Positions 1-8,610 of a stretch of DNA of 64,000 nucleotides are shown one piece after another. Numbering within the stretch: position 1 is the stretch's first letter; every line of letters begins with the position of its first letter. A program made the position numbers and the translations under genes. The notes under the pieces are model-generated. The model had not been told where the DNA came from. It made no database searches and saw nothing but the letters and a program-made list of their open reading frames with translations. Origin of the DNA: Lachnospiraceae bacterium UBA1683 (GTDB taxonomy: Bacteria; Bacillota; Clostridia; Lachnospirales; Lachnospiraceae); the NCBI GenBank assembly GCA_002320245.1, contig DCKD01000044.1, forward strand, positions 18,299-82,298. The letters are read 5' to 3'.

Positions 1-300
1 AAAGTAGCCTCTTTATGGTCTGAATATCTCTTTGAGAAAGGTCTCGTGTCAATAGGCTATAATGGTTTGTCAGATAAGCTTCTGATTTCTAATTTCCATC
101 AGGAGGGATATTTAGATGGACTATATGCAGGCTATGCCCTTGCGATGATGGCTATGGTAGACAACGATGCTCCCAAGGATATAATCCTTGCTGCAAGAGA
201 TTATATTCGTTCCAATTTAATAGACCATCATTATGATGACAAAGATGAATTTATCGATTGGTATAAGGATGAGAAATATAGCTGGATTGATAAAACATGA
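1..300 (+). CDS. Partial hypothetical protein, N-terminus outside window
   Basis: The reading frame is open from base 1, so the GTG at 46 is probably internal and the true start lies upstream of the window. The visible part (about 99 residues) is acidic, with a hydrophobic stretch AGYALAMMAMV followed by an acidic tail ending in SWIDKT. No family is recognised. A 74-bp gap separates it from the next gene on the same strand, so it could be the first visible gene of one operon with 375-2027 and 2102-2881. Confidence 0.55.
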   Translation, partial: KVASLWSEYLFEKGLVSIGYNGLSDKLLISNFHQEGYLDGLYAGYALAMMAMVDNDAPKDIILAARDYIRSNLIDHHYDDKDEFIDWYKDEKYSWIDKT

Positions 301-374
301 GAACCGTTACAGTTAAAAGTTATGATAAAATAAAAATAGCGTATTAAGTACAAAATTACTGAGGAGGAGAAGTG

Positions 375-2027
375 ATGTTAGACACTAAGCTATTTGCCTT
401 GGATGCATCTTATATTAGAAGAGCTTTCCAAATGTCAGTAGAGTTGGATGTAAAGAACAGTGTATTTGGCACAGTTAAGTACAATGGAACTGTTATATAT
501 AATTGGGCAAAAAATAAATTTGTGGGTTTACAGATGCCTTCAAATATACATAATTTTTCTAAAAATCGTTCAGGGCAGGAAGTAAATGTCCTTTATAATC
601 CGGAAAAACCCTATTTTTGTATTAAAGCATCACATCCAGATAAAACAGTTCCTGGGAGATTTTGGACTACCGAAGCAGAGATTCTTGTGAGTAACGGAAA
701 GGTACTGTTGGGGGTAAAATTATCATATTCGACTCCGGTATCACAAGATAAGGAAATGATTGATTATAGTGTGCCTGTTTTTGTATGGAAGATATATAGA
801 AATAATGGTATAGCAGATGTAAGAAGTCTTAAATCCCATGTATGGCAGATTGATGAGAAAAATATTGATGAGTTGTATGACTTTATACAAAATCGTAATA
901 GAAGAATGCCTGTAGTGGTTATTACAGAAAGCGTGAATGTTGAAGGAGTAGGAGGACAATATTTAAGTGGTTATCTCGTAAATGGTGAAAGACTTGCTAC
1001 AAAGGTAGGACTGATAGCTCATGTTGTATGCTTGGCTGATAATGTATCACAATTGTGGAATGAGAAGGTGGGAAGAAGCTGGGGTGTCTATAATGGAGCA
1101 GTGAGGACGTATTTCCCAGGCGCCGATTTTAGTGATGAAACATATATGCAACATCCATTATCTGTAGCAAATAGAATTCTTGCGACTCATTATGAGGATG
1201 AAAAAGGAAAAGAATATATAGCTGGAGAAGCATTTGAATATGTTTTGATGAATAATCTAAGAAAGTATAATACTAATGTACACCTAGACTGGGAGAATAT
1301 TGGCCATAAGTTTTATTTTGCTGCAAATCGTGAGGAACTACGTAATAAAGAAAGAACGGTCGAGGATGCTGTATTGTTAAATGAAATGTATGAAGAACAG
1401 ATACAGCAACTGGAGAAAAAAATTAAGAATCAGGAAGACGAAATAATTACAGCGATGATTGCGACAGAAAATATAGAGAAGGAACTGGAAGAAAATAGGC
1501 AAACGATTTATAGACTCAATATGCGAGTTGAGTCTTTAACATGTCAATTGGAAAAGTTGCGTGAAGGAAACCAGAGCGATATTCCTATTCTTAATGACTA
1601 CACACAGTTGGTGGAGTGGGTTGAAACGTATTTTCCAGGAAGATTAGTGTTGCACAATAGAGCTATTAGGGCATTAAAAGGGGCAGTGTTTAATGATCCA
1701 GAATTGGTTTTCAAAGCATTAAAATTGCTTGGCACAACTTACTATCAGATGCGTATGGGATATGTATCATTACAGGAATTTACAGATCAGTGCACTGAGC
1801 TTGGAATTGAAGAGGCGGGGTCCATTGCTGATACGGTAGCAGGAGAGTTAGGGGATACATATTTTGTCTCTTATCATGGGAAGAAATGTAAGCTAGAGAG
1901 ACATTTAAGAAAAGGAAAAGTAAGAGATCCTCAGTTTTGTATGAGAATATATTTCTTTTGGTCAGAGGAAGAATCCCAGATAGTTATAGGATCGTTGCCA
2001 CAGCATTTGACTATAAGTACAAGTTGA
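375..2027 (+). CDS. Unrecognised 550-aa protein with central coiled coil and RelE-like tail
   Basis: Start chosen at ATG 375, five bases after GAGGAGGAG; a GTG at 372 is the alternative. The N-terminal third is beta-rich. The middle (residues about 200-300) has a patterned block, VGRSWGVYNGAVRTYFPG, followed by an HPL motif. Residues about 325-400 are a strongly predicted coiled coil rich in E, K and Q. The last 50 residues (RHLRKGK, then RIYFFW, then QHL) resemble the compact ends of RelE/ParE-like folds; that comparison is by eye only. The zinc/HTH-like gene downstream may be a partner. A defence role is possible but is inference from architecture and accessory location. Confidence 0.6.
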   Translation: MLDTKLFALDASYIRRAFQMSVELDVKNSVFGTVKYNGTVIYNWAKNKFVGLQMPSNIHNFSKNRSGQEVNVLYNPEKPYFCIKASHPDKTVPGRFWTTEAEILVSNGKVLLGVKLSYSTPVSQDKEMIDYSVPVFVWKIYRNNGIADVRSLKSHVWQIDEKNIDELYDFIQNRNRRMPVVVITESVNVEGVGGQYLSGYLVNGERLATKVGLIAHVVCLADNVSQLWNEKVGRSWGVYNGAVRTYFPGADFSDETYMQHPLSVANRILATHYEDEKGKEYIAGEAFEYVLMNNLRKYNTNVHLDWENIGHKFYFAANREELRNKERTVEDAVLLNEMYEEQIQQLEKKIKNQEDEIITAMIATENIEKELEENRQTIYRLNMRVESLTCQLEKLREGNQSDIPILNDYTQLVEWVETYFPGRLVLHNRAIRALKGAVFNDPELVFKALKLLGTTYYQMRMGYVSLQEFTDQCTELGIEEAGSIADTVAGELGDTYFVSYHGKKCKLERHLRKGKVRDPQFCMRIYFFWSEEESQIVIGSLPQHLTISTS

Positions 2028-2101
2028 TTTTGGAGAAAATCATGACGGCGATTAGAATTGACACTTATAAGCAACAGGATATGTGGATGTGAGGAGAACG
2101 T

Positions 2102-2881
2102 ATGAAATTAAAAAGAGAATGTAATACTTGCGAATTTAATTTTGATGGTATTTGTGCAGGTCATGGGGAGGTATATGATTATGGAGAAAAAATAGTTGAT
2201 GATACAAAGTGCTGTGATGATTGGGGGGCCAATCTTAAGTATTTTTCGGAAGTCACTGAGAATGCGCCGTGGTATATAAGGAATGATTATAAAATAAGTT
2301 TTGGTGAACTTTTGAAACGCATAGATGATGATGAGAATGGAATCGCTCTTGAAGTGAATCTATATGATGCGATAGAGAAAATTTACGATTTAAGTTTGGT
2401 GGAGTTAGCAGAAGTATTAGGGGTATCATTAGGTGTCATTAATTATGCTAAATATCAAGGAACTGTGGCAAAAAGGGCATCGGAATTTTCAGCTAGATTA
2501 TGTATTCCAATACGTTTTTTTAATCATTTTACAACGCACGATTTTGAAGAACTAAAGAGGTGTAAAGAAGAATTTGAGGCTAACGGTGATCCTAAATTAT
2601 TTAGCGATAAAAAAATGAAATGGAAAGAAGAAAAACTAATTCCTAGAATTGAAGAATGTTTGGGTTGTACGCATACATCTGCACAAAAATATTATACGAT
2701 AACACATATTGAGTGGCATAAAAATATGGAAATAAGCGAACTAAGTAAAATGGAAAAGGAGTTTATTGAATTTATAATTCGGATTAATAAAAGGAAAGGG
2801 TACGAATTGACATCTTTTGAATATCTGATAGATGGAATTGGTTTTCCAAAGTTGCATTTGAATTATATGAAAAAGAAATAG
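2102..2881 (+). CDS. Unrecognised 259-aa protein, Cys cluster plus HTH-like region
   Basis: Start ATG 2102 follows GAGGAGAACGT. The N-terminus has CNTC, then a Cys about 10 residues on, then KCCDDW, suggesting a small metal-binding knuckle. Residues about 93-115 (LSLVELAEVLGVSLGVINYA) look like a helix-turn-helix. The C-terminal half is charged and helical without a known signature. It lies 74 bp after the 550-aa gene on the same strand, so co-transcription is likely. It may be a DNA- or RNA-binding partner of that protein; function is not known. Confidence 0.55.
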   Translation: MKLKRECNTCEFNFDGICAGHGEVYDYGEKIVDDTKCCDDWGANLKYFSEVTENAPWYIRNDYKISFGELLKRIDDDENGIALEVNLYDAIEKIYDLSLVELAEVLGVSLGVINYAKYQGTVAKRASEFSARLCIPIRFFNHFTTHDFEELKRCKEEFEANGDPKLFSDKKMKWKEEKLIPRIEECLGCTHTSAQKYYTITHIEWHKNMEISELSKMEKEFIEFIIRINKRKGYELTSFEYLIDGIGFPKLHLNYMKKK

Positions 2882-2905
2882 AAATACATATCCATCGGTG
2901 CACCC

Positions 2906-3008
2906 TCTCACTGGCTTGCGTACCATAAATTGATACAATGCACCCTTGGCTGTCAGAGGGTGCATTTTTAACGATTACCCATACTCAAAAAACGATAGGG
3001 TGCATTTG
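2906..3008. repeat. 103-bp intergenic repeat, copy 1
   Basis: Nearly identical to 15714-15816. Inside are inverted arms: TGCACCCTCT (2899-2908) with AGAGGGTGCA (2955-2964), and AATGCACCCT (2937-2946) with AGGGTGCATT (2997-3006). The arms could form alternative hairpins. Both copies lie in front of a short cargo and then a member of the duplicated 139-aa gene family. It could be a MITE-like remnant, a conserved regulatory leader, or the edge of an old segmental duplication. No target-site duplication was seen. Confidence 0.75.
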
Positions 3009-3081
3009 CCTCAGATTTATGGTATTCTATGGTAAAACACAGCGATAAAATATGATCTTCTTGAAAGGTGAGGTATTGAAT

Positions 3082-3561
3082 ATGAGTAAGGTATTAGTAG
3101 CGTATTTCAGTGCCAGCGGCGTAACAGCGAAACTGGCGAAGCGGCTTGCAGAGGCTATCGGAGCAGATTTACATGAAATTCAGCCGGAGGTTCCATACAC
3201 GGATGCTGATCTGGATTGGATGGATAAAAAGAGCCGCAGCAGTGTGGAAATGAATGATAAGTTATTCCGGCCTGCTGTTGCAAACAAAGTGGAGAACATG
3301 GAGCAGTATTCAGTGATTTTCACAGCCTTCCCTATCTGGTGGTACGTTGCCCCGACTATTGTGAACACGTTTTTGGAGCAATACGATCTGACTGGAAAGA
3401 CGATTATTCCGCTGGCAACTTCTGGAAGCAGTGGCATGGGGAACACAAACAAGGAACTGGCGGTTTCCTGTCCGGGAGCAGAATTAAAGGAAGGAAAGAG
3501 ATTCTCTGCGAATGTAAGTGCGGAAGAACTGAAAGCATGGGCAGAAGGATTCGGGATTTAA
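3082..3561 (+). CDS. Flavodoxin family protein
   Basis: A 159-residue FMN-binding electron carrier or NAD(P)H-quinone-reductase-like flavodoxin. Start chosen at ATG 3082 (MSKVLVAYFSASG), eight bases after AAAGGTGAGG, rather than the longer frame from 3052. The N-terminal beta strand and phosphate loop (VAYFSASGVTAKLA) bind the FMN phosphate, and FPIWWYVAPTIVNTF is the conserved middle motif of the Flavodoxin_4 type. Normal length for the family. It is a single gene after repeat copy 1; paired TATGGTA motifs at about 3019-3033 could be a regulator site. Confidence 0.9.
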   Translation: MSKVLVAYFSASGVTAKLAKRLAEAIGADLHEIQPEVPYTDADLDWMDKKSRSSVEMNDKLFRPAVANKVENMEQYSVIFTAFPIWWYVAPTIVNTFLEQYDLTGKTIIPLATSGSSGMGNTNKELAVSCPGAELKEGKRFSANVSAEELKAWAEGFGI

Positions 3562-3581
3562 GATACATAAAAAAGACCGAT

Positions 3582-4114
3582 AAACTTATCAATATAGACC
3601 CATAAAGTTATCTTTCATGACAACGAATAATAAGAAATCTATGGTAACATCCTACCCGTAGTGGTAAATTATTCTACAGGAAAGGGTGCGAAGCATGGAA
3701 AATGAAGTATATGAAAAAGATTATGGAGAGGAATTCCGGGAGCGAAGCAATAAGGCAGAAGGAAAGGATTTTTTAGACACATTGATGGATGTTGGATTCT
3801 TCCAGGCGTATAAAGAAGAAATGGACAAAATCCCAAAGCGTGTGGTTCCCAAAGAAAAAGCGGATTATGAATACTTGCTTGGAGAGTGTGACGCTTACGT
3901 CCGACAGTTCGGTGGAAGAATACGGGGCGAGGTAGATTACCAGAAATGGCAGGCTACCATTGATCTGTACCTGGAACATTTTGAGTTCTGTGACCGGGAG
4001 GCACTGACATTGCTGAAGGAGATCGCAGAGCGGGCGGAGAATGTGACGTTTTCGATGAAAGATGGGTTGCTTCGGATGTCGGTGTTCATTGGATATTTTG
4101 ATGAAGTGTATTAA
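3582..4114 (+). repeat. 533-bp duplicated block, copy 1
   Basis: Matches 16470-17002 at a constant offset of 12,888 bases, covering about 110 bp of non-coding leader and the whole 139-aa gene. Identity is very high in the leader and high in the coding part, with mostly third-position differences. Together with the 103-bp repeat it marks an old segmental duplication about 13 kb apart whose internal cargo differs: flavodoxin here, two small genes in the other copy. Confidence 0.85.
3695..4114 (+). CDS. Conserved hypothetical protein, paralogue A
   Basis: A 139-residue acidic, helical protein beginning MENEVYEKDYGEEF. Start ATG 3695 sits behind AGGAAAGGG; a GTG at 3686 is less likely. Its paralogue at 16583-17002 differs at only a handful of residues, and the surviving changes are mostly silent, so the protein is under selection. 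No motif I can name. A strong terminator follows directly at 4120. Confidence 0.75.
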   Translation: MENEVYEKDYGEEFRERSNKAEGKDFLDTLMDVGFFQAYKEEMDKIPKRVVPKEKADYEYLLGECDAYVRQFGGRIRGEVDYQKWQATIDLYLEHFEFCDREALTLLKEIAERAENVTFSMKDGLLRMSVFIGYFDEVY

Positions 4115-4119
4115 AAAAT

Positions 4120-4162
4120 GCTGCTGGCACATGAGAAAAGTTTCATGTATCAGCAGCTTTTT
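4120..4162 (+). terminator. Rho-independent terminator, likely bidirectional
   Basis: GCTGCTG (from 4120) pairs with CAGCAGC (4151-4157), with an inner ACATGA/TCATGT stem, followed by TTTTT. It lies between convergent genes and can serve both the 139-aa gene and the leftward DUF2000 gene. Confidence 0.85.
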
Positions 4163-4585
4163 CTATCGCAGCAGTGGCATGCTGCCTGTGAGTTTATTGA
4201 CTTTTTTCTTAGGACCGCAGATAGCAAGACCGAAGTATTGCAGAGTGCTTTCTGACACGTTTTCCATTTTTGAAATAAATTCATCATAGGTTTTACAGCC
4301 CTGTGCCAGATCGGAAAAGTCCACAACGGTCAAATCCTGAAAGTCGGGTTGATAGAGCTTTTCACGGATTGCTTTGATGATTTCCGGCGAACCTTTTAAG
4401 ATTGGTACAGGAAACTCGATGATTCCGAGATGCTCGTTTCCGCTCTGGTCTGTGACATTCGCACCGACCACCTCCGGCATTTCTTTTCCCAGGGTGATTC
4501 CCATGATAGCCGCTGTATTTGCGATAATGCCAAGCGGCAGATTTTCGTCAATGACCATGACGCATTTTTCGTTCTGTAAATCCAT
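4163..4585 (-). CDS. DUF2000 family protein
   Basis: A 140-residue protein with the family opening KCVMVIDENLPLGIIANTAA, matching DUF2000 proteins that structurally resemble peptidyl-tRNA hydrolase 2-like folds; biochemical function is not established. Start ATG at 4585 is preceded on the minus strand by AGGAGGCAATC. It is the last gene of a leftward operon AraC regulator, EamA transporter, DUF2000, only one base after the transporter stop, so translational coupling is likely. Confidence 0.85.
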   Translation of the reverse strand: MDLQNEKCVMVIDENLPLGIIANTAAIMGITLGKEMPEVVGANVTDQSGNEHLGIIEFPVPILKGSPEIIKAIREKLYQPDFQDLTVVDFSDLAQGCKTYDEFISKMENVSESTLQYFGLAICGPKKKVNKLTGSMPLLR

Positions 4586-4586
4586 T

Positions 4587-5483
4587 TTAGATTGCCTCCT
4601 GTTTTTGTGTCTTTCCTCTGTATTCAGAAAGAAACAGTCCGATCAGTGCCAGGACCGTACCAATGCCGGACATCACGGTTACTTTTTCGTTCAGGATGAA
4701 GGCGGATGTGACAACCGTAATAACCGGAACTAAGTAAATGTAAATGCTTGTTTTGACAGCACCCAGAATCTTCACAGCCATGTCCCAGGTGACGAAACAA
4801 AGTGCGGATGCGCCCAGTCCCAGGAAGATCAGATTCCCCAGGTAGACTGGATCTGCAAACCGTTCTGCTCCGATACGGAAGTCAAACAGGAATAGTGCAG
4901 GTATCATAAATATAATGCCATAGGCAAATACCCGCCTTGTAGTCTGGATGGTATGATATCCGAATTCGCTGATTTTCCGGATGAGTACAGAGTAACAGGC
5001 CCACACGACTGCCGCAGCTACTGCCAGCAAGTCACCGATGGGATTTAACTGCATCTTTGCTCCGTTGAAGCTAATCAGGCAGATGCCGGTCATTGCAACT
5101 ATAAATCCTATGAAAAAATTTGTACGCAGCTTTTCTTCCTTTGTAAACAGGTGGGTGAGCATCGCTGTGAAAAAGGGTGCTATGGAGATGATCACACCTA
5201 CATTGGAGGCCATTGTATAAGTCAGGGCAATGTTCTCCAGCAGATAATACAGGCACACGCCGCACAGTCCCGCCGCTGCAAAGACAGCTTCCTGCCGTTT
5301 GGTAGTGCCTCTCATCCGGTGGGGATAGACGATCAGCAGTGCCAGAAATCCCAGGATAAACCGGAAGAACAGGATTTCTATCGGTTCAAAATCCACTAAC
5401 AGCACCTTGGTGGAGATGAAGGTAGTTCCCCATATCAGGATCGTTACCAGCGCCGCCAGATGCCCGGTTGTTTTTTTACTCAT
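4587..5483 (-). CDS. EamA/DMT family transporter
   Basis: A 298-residue membrane protein with about ten hydrophobic segments arranged as two EamA repeats. The N-terminal helix LAALVTILIWGTTFISTKVL and the YYLLENIALTYTMASNVGVI block are typical of drug/metabolite transporters that export amino acids, metabolites or drugs. Substrate cannot be read from sequence. The start overlaps the end of the AraC gene by eight bases, which suggests coupled expression under that regulator. Confidence 0.92.
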   Translation of the reverse strand: MSKKTTGHLAALVTILIWGTTFISTKVLLVDFEPIEILFFRFILGFLALLIVYPHRMRGTTKRQEAVFAAAGLCGVCLYYLLENIALTYTMASNVGVIISIAPFFTAMLTHLFTKEEKLRTNFFIGFIVAMTGICLISFNGAKMQLNPIGDLLAVAAAVVWACYSVLIRKISEFGYHTIQTTRRVFAYGIIFMIPALFLFDFRIGAERFADPVYLGNLIFLGLGASALCFVTWDMAVKILGAVKTSIYIYLVPVITVVTSAFILNEKVTVMSGIGTVLALIGLFLSEYRGKTQKQEAI

Positions 5484-6309
5484 CCGGCGTTTCCTCCTTC
5501 TCTAAAAATATGTCACGGTAAAGGCCCGGTGCCAGTCCGATAAATCGGTTGAAATAGTTCGTGAAATGACTCTGGTCGGAAAAGCCTGTCTGCATAGCCG
5601 CCTCTATCGGAGGTACCCCCTGCTCCAGAAGTTTCTTTGCTTTGCCAATGCGTATGTTCTCCAAGTAGCTGTATGGCGTGACGCCTTTGGACTTGGTAAA
5701 GGCCCGGAGCAGTGTGGATTTGCTAAGACCGGCATAGCGGCAGATCTGGTCTAAATAAATCCGGTCTGCAAAGTGCTGCTCCATAAAATCACAGGCTTTT
5801 TCAATTTCCTCCCGGCATTCCGGGATGCATCTTTCAAAGGGCTGCCCGTACCGCTGAATCAGTAGGGATATGAGGAGTAACAGGTTTTCTTCCTTACCGA
5901 ACTCACAGGAGCCTTTCATGACCAGTTCGTGGAGTGGGTGTAGGTAGCAGGTCACTTCCTCATCGAAGATCACATTTTTGGAAAAGCCGGGGAGTTCTCT
6001 TCTCCCGGTCACTTCTTCTGCCAGGTCCAGCATGACTTCTTTGGTGATATTAAATCCCCGGTAATCCAACGTGCCATCATCACTCTGCACACAGGCATGA
6101 TTGTCTCCGGGATTGAAAAGAACGATATCACCTTTTGCTATGGTGTATTCTTGATTGCGACAGGAGAGGCAGCGTTCTCCGTCCTCGATAAATCCAATTA
6201 CATAGTATTCATGGAAGTGGTTTGGAAATGGCTGTACGATTCCCTCAAAACGGTACGCCTCAATCCGAAGCTCATCATCATAAACCACCGTCCTTGTTTC
6301 TTTCTTCAT
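5476..6309 (-). CDS. AraC family transcriptional regulator
   Basis: A 277-residue regulator. The N-terminal cupin (about residues 20-150, with FPNHFHEYYVIGFIEDG and FNPGDNHAC) senses a ligand; the C-terminal pair of helix-turn-helix motifs (about 175-272) includes ICRYAGLSKSTLLRAFTKSK and QTGFSDQSHFTNYFNRFIG. Start set at ATG 6309, behind AAGGAGGG on the minus strand, not the longer frame from 6336. It heads the leftward operon and probably activates the EamA exporter and DUF2000 gene. It is divergent from the response regulator at 6539. Confidence 0.92.
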   Translation of the reverse strand: MKKETRTVVYDDELRIEAYRFEGIVQPFPNHFHEYYVIGFIEDGERCLSCRNQEYTIAKGDIVLFNPGDNHACVQSDDGTLDYRGFNITKEVMLDLAEEVTGRRELPGFSKNVIFDEEVTCYLHPLHELVMKGSCEFGKEENLLLLISLLIQRYGQPFERCIPECREEIEKACDFMEQHFADRIYLDQICRYAGLSKSTLLRAFTKSKGVTPYSYLENIRIGKAKKLLEQGVPPIEAAMQTGFSDQSHFTNYFNRFIGLAPGLYRDIFLEKEETPDE

Positions 6310-6538
6310 GTTTGTTCCCTCCTTGCTGTTCTTCATTGTAGCATTTCAAAATGCAAAAGGCTTGTAAAATATCTTCATTTTCTTCAGAATGGATAAAGGC
6401 TGGATAGTTTGCAAAGGGTGTGGTATGCTGTAAGCAGGACATCAACATGGAAGCAGGAGCGTGAAAGCTATGACATTGAAATGGTGGATAAAGCTAACAG
6501 GACATCGTTACAAGTTGGAATGATGGGAGGTGCGTTTT

Positions 6539-7207
6539 ATGGCAAACATTTTGATCGTAGAAGATGAAAAAAATATGCAGGATATTATTGCTGAATATAT
6601 GCAGCGCGGTGGACATACCTGTTTTATGGCAGACGATGGAGTGGATGCGCTGCTGATACTGAAAAATAATCCTATGGATTTGATGATACTGGATATTATG
6701 ATGCCTCATCTGGACGGTTTTGCCGTGTGCAAAATGGCAAGGGAAATGAGTAATCTGCCTATTATCATGTTGACTGCGAAAAGCAGCGAAGACGATAAAC
6801 TAAAAGGGTATGAATTGGGCGCAGATGATTACATGACAAAACCATTCAGCCCCAGGGTGCTGCTGGCAAAAGCGAATGCTTTGCTGCGCCGTTCTTCTGT
6901 TGCCCCGGCAGAAACCATAAGCGTCGGTAAAATTTCCATAATCCCCGCTTCTCATAAGGTCTTTCTGGATGGACAGGAAATCACTTTGACCCATAAGGAA
7001 TATGAGCTGCTTCATTTTTTCATGTCAAACCCCGGACAGATTTTTAGCCGGGAGCAGCTGCTGAACCGGATATGGGGATATGATTTTGAGGGAACGACCC
7101 GAACGGTAGACACACATATCAAAACGCTGCGGCAGAAATTGGGGGACGAAAGCAAACATATTGTGACGCTTATCCGTTCCGGCTATAAGTTTGAGGTGGC
7201 AGTATGA
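6539..7207 (+). CDS. OmpR-family response regulator
   Basis: A 222-residue regulator: receiver domain with phosphoacceptor Asp52 (LMILDIMMP) and Lys101 (DDYMTKPF), then a winged-helix DNA-binding domain ending RSGYKFEV. Start ATG 6539 behind GGGAGG; the GTG at 6530 is too close to the site. It overlaps the kinase at 7204 by four bases. Target is probably the ABC operon at 8452-11463, whose leader contains three TTCACACC-type repeats at 11-bp spacing. Confidence 0.95.
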   Translation: MANILIVEDEKNMQDIIAEYMQRGGHTCFMADDGVDALLILKNNPMDLMILDIMMPHLDGFAVCKMAREMSNLPIIMLTAKSSEDDKLKGYELGADDYMTKPFSPRVLLAKANALLRRSSVAPAETISVGKISIIPASHKVFLDGQEITLTHKEYELLHFFMSNPGQIFSREQLLNRIWGYDFEGTTRTVDTHIKTLRQKLGDESKHIVTLIRSGYKFEVAV

Positions 7208-8280
7208 GTATAAAAGATAACTTTACCTTGAAGACTGTCCGCAAAAAAATCATAATGGTTTCCAAGACAGCGGGAATTATTTTGATTATTTCTTATGTTG
7301 TATCAACCCGACTGCCCATCGACCCGGATATTTCATTTTGGATTTGGCTTTGCTTTGTCACGGCGCTGGTTTTGGTTGTTGACTATTTAATGGGGCGCTT
7401 TATCTCAAATCCTGTTTCCGAGTTGAGCCGGGCTGCCCGCCAAATGGCACATCTTGATTTTTCGTCTCCCTGTAAAATCAATACGAATGACGAATTTGGT
7501 GAGTTATCTAAAAACCTTAATAAAATGTCTCAAAATTTGCAGCAGGCGCTTTCAGAGCTTCAAACTGCAAACGCCCAGCTTGAAAAGGACGTGGAACAGG
7601 AAAGGCTTCTTCTGATGGAAAGAAAGGAACTGGTAGACAGCCTTTCCCACGAAATGAAAACCCCATTAGGCGTTATCCGGGCGTATGCCGAGGGCTTACA
7701 AGATGAAACAGATGAAGCAAAAAGGCAAAAATATTCCGAGGTCATCATAGCCGAAACGGAGCGCATGAGCAGCTTAATTACTACGTTACTTGATTTGTCT
7801 GCGCTGGAAAACGGAGCTACACAGCTTCATCCGGAACGCTTTGACTTTGTTGAATTTCTGGAAACGGTTGCCGGGCGGCTTCTAATTGATACCCCGGATG
7901 CGGATTTTGTTTTGCAGTACGAGCTTCCAGAGTATCCCGTCTATGTCAATACCGATAAAAGCCGTATGGAACAGGTTTTAGATAACCTGATTGTCAATGC
8001 GAAAAGGAATGTCCAGCCGGGCGGTGTTTTGAAGTTGACCTTAAAAGAAAGCGCTTGTATGTTGGATTTCACTATTTTTAACCAAGGGCCGCCCATCCCG
8101 CAGGAAAACCTTTCAAAAATCTGGACAAAATTCTACCGTGACAGAAATTCCAAATACAGCGGTTCGGGGCTGGGACTTGCCATTGTTGCACAGATTCTAT
8201 CTATGCAGCATTTAACCTATGGCGCTGCAAACCAGCCCGGAGGCGTGGCGTTTTACTTCTCTATTCCCACGATAAAATGA
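7204..8280 (+). CDS. Sensor histidine kinase
   Basis: A 358-residue membrane kinase. Two membrane helices (about residues 20-36 and 45-62) with almost no extracellular loop, HAMP-like linker to about 115, dimerisation helix with His149 (SLSHEMKTPLG), and an ATP-binding domain with the N box and GSGLGLAI motif. The tiny external part fits intramembrane-sensing kinases that work with a neighbouring ABC transporter to detect peptide antibiotics. It is translationally coupled to the regulator at 6539. Confidence 0.93.
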   Translation: MSIKDNFTLKTVRKKIIMVSKTAGIILIISYVVSTRLPIDPDISFWIWLCFVTALVLVVDYLMGRFISNPVSELSRAARQMAHLDFSSPCKINTNDEFGELSKNLNKMSQNLQQALSELQTANAQLEKDVEQERLLLMERKELVDSLSHEMKTPLGVIRAYAEGLQDETDEAKRQKYSEVIIAETERMSSLITTLLDLSALENGATQLHPERFDFVEFLETVAGRLLIDTPDADFVLQYELPEYPVYVNTDKSRMEQVLDNLIVNAKRNVQPGGVLKLTLKESACMLDFTIFNQGPPIPQENLSKIWTKFYRDRNSKYSGSGLGLAIVAQILSMQHLTYGAANQPGGVAFYFSIPTIK

Positions 8281-8299
8281 CAACCTGATATTTGCAGAT

Positions 8300-8342
8300 A
8301 GGCTTCTGTTCTCCAAAAGGAAACGGAAGCCTTTTCTTTTTT
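8300..8342 (+). terminator. Rho-independent terminator after histidine kinase
   Basis: AGGCTTC (8300-8306) pairs with GAAGCCT (8326-8332), followed by TTTCTTTTTT. It separates the regulator-kinase transcript from the ABC operon. Confidence 0.8.
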
Positions 8343-8354
8343 CGCTCAAAAGAT

Positions 8355-8398
8355 TTCACACCAACTTCACACCGACCTCACACCGATTTCAAAGCATT
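8355..8398 (+). promoter_or_regulatory. Response-regulator operator, three to four 11-bp direct repeats
   Basis: TTCACACC at 8355 and 8366, CTCACACC at 8377 and a weaker TTCAAAGC at 8388 recur every 11 bp on one DNA face, as OmpR-family dimers require. The array lies just before a TATCTT-like -10 (about 8403) and upstream of the small protein and ABC genes. The likely binder is the regulator encoded at 6539. Confidence 0.75.
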
Positions 8399-8451
8399 TT
8401 CTTATCTTTATCCCACAAAGAGGGAACACCCCTCAAAATAAGGAGGTAACG

Positions 8452-8610
8452 ATGATGTTTTTAGGTTTGGAATGGTACTGGTGGCTTGTAATTCTGGGGG
8501 TGCTGGCAATCTCTATCCCGGTCAAGGTAAAGTTTATGAAGTGGTGGAATGAACGCCAGCGGGAAAAGAAAAAGGAGCAGCGCGGAAAATGGGGGGATGA
8601 AAATGATTGA
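8452..8610 (+). CDS. Small single-span membrane protein
   Basis: A 52-residue ORF, ATG 8452 (a second ATG follows at 8455), nine bases after AAGGAGG. The N-terminal half is one hydrophobic helix rich in Trp (WYWWLVILGVLAI) and the C-terminal half is highly basic then acidic. It overlaps the ABC ATPase start (8597) by 14 bases, implying coupling. Small partners of this kind sit beside ABC exporters in related loci, but I cannot name a family. It is too short for default gene callers. Confidence 0.7.
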   Translation: MMFLGLEWYWWLVILGVLAISIPVKVKFMKWWNERQREKKKEQRGKWGDEND

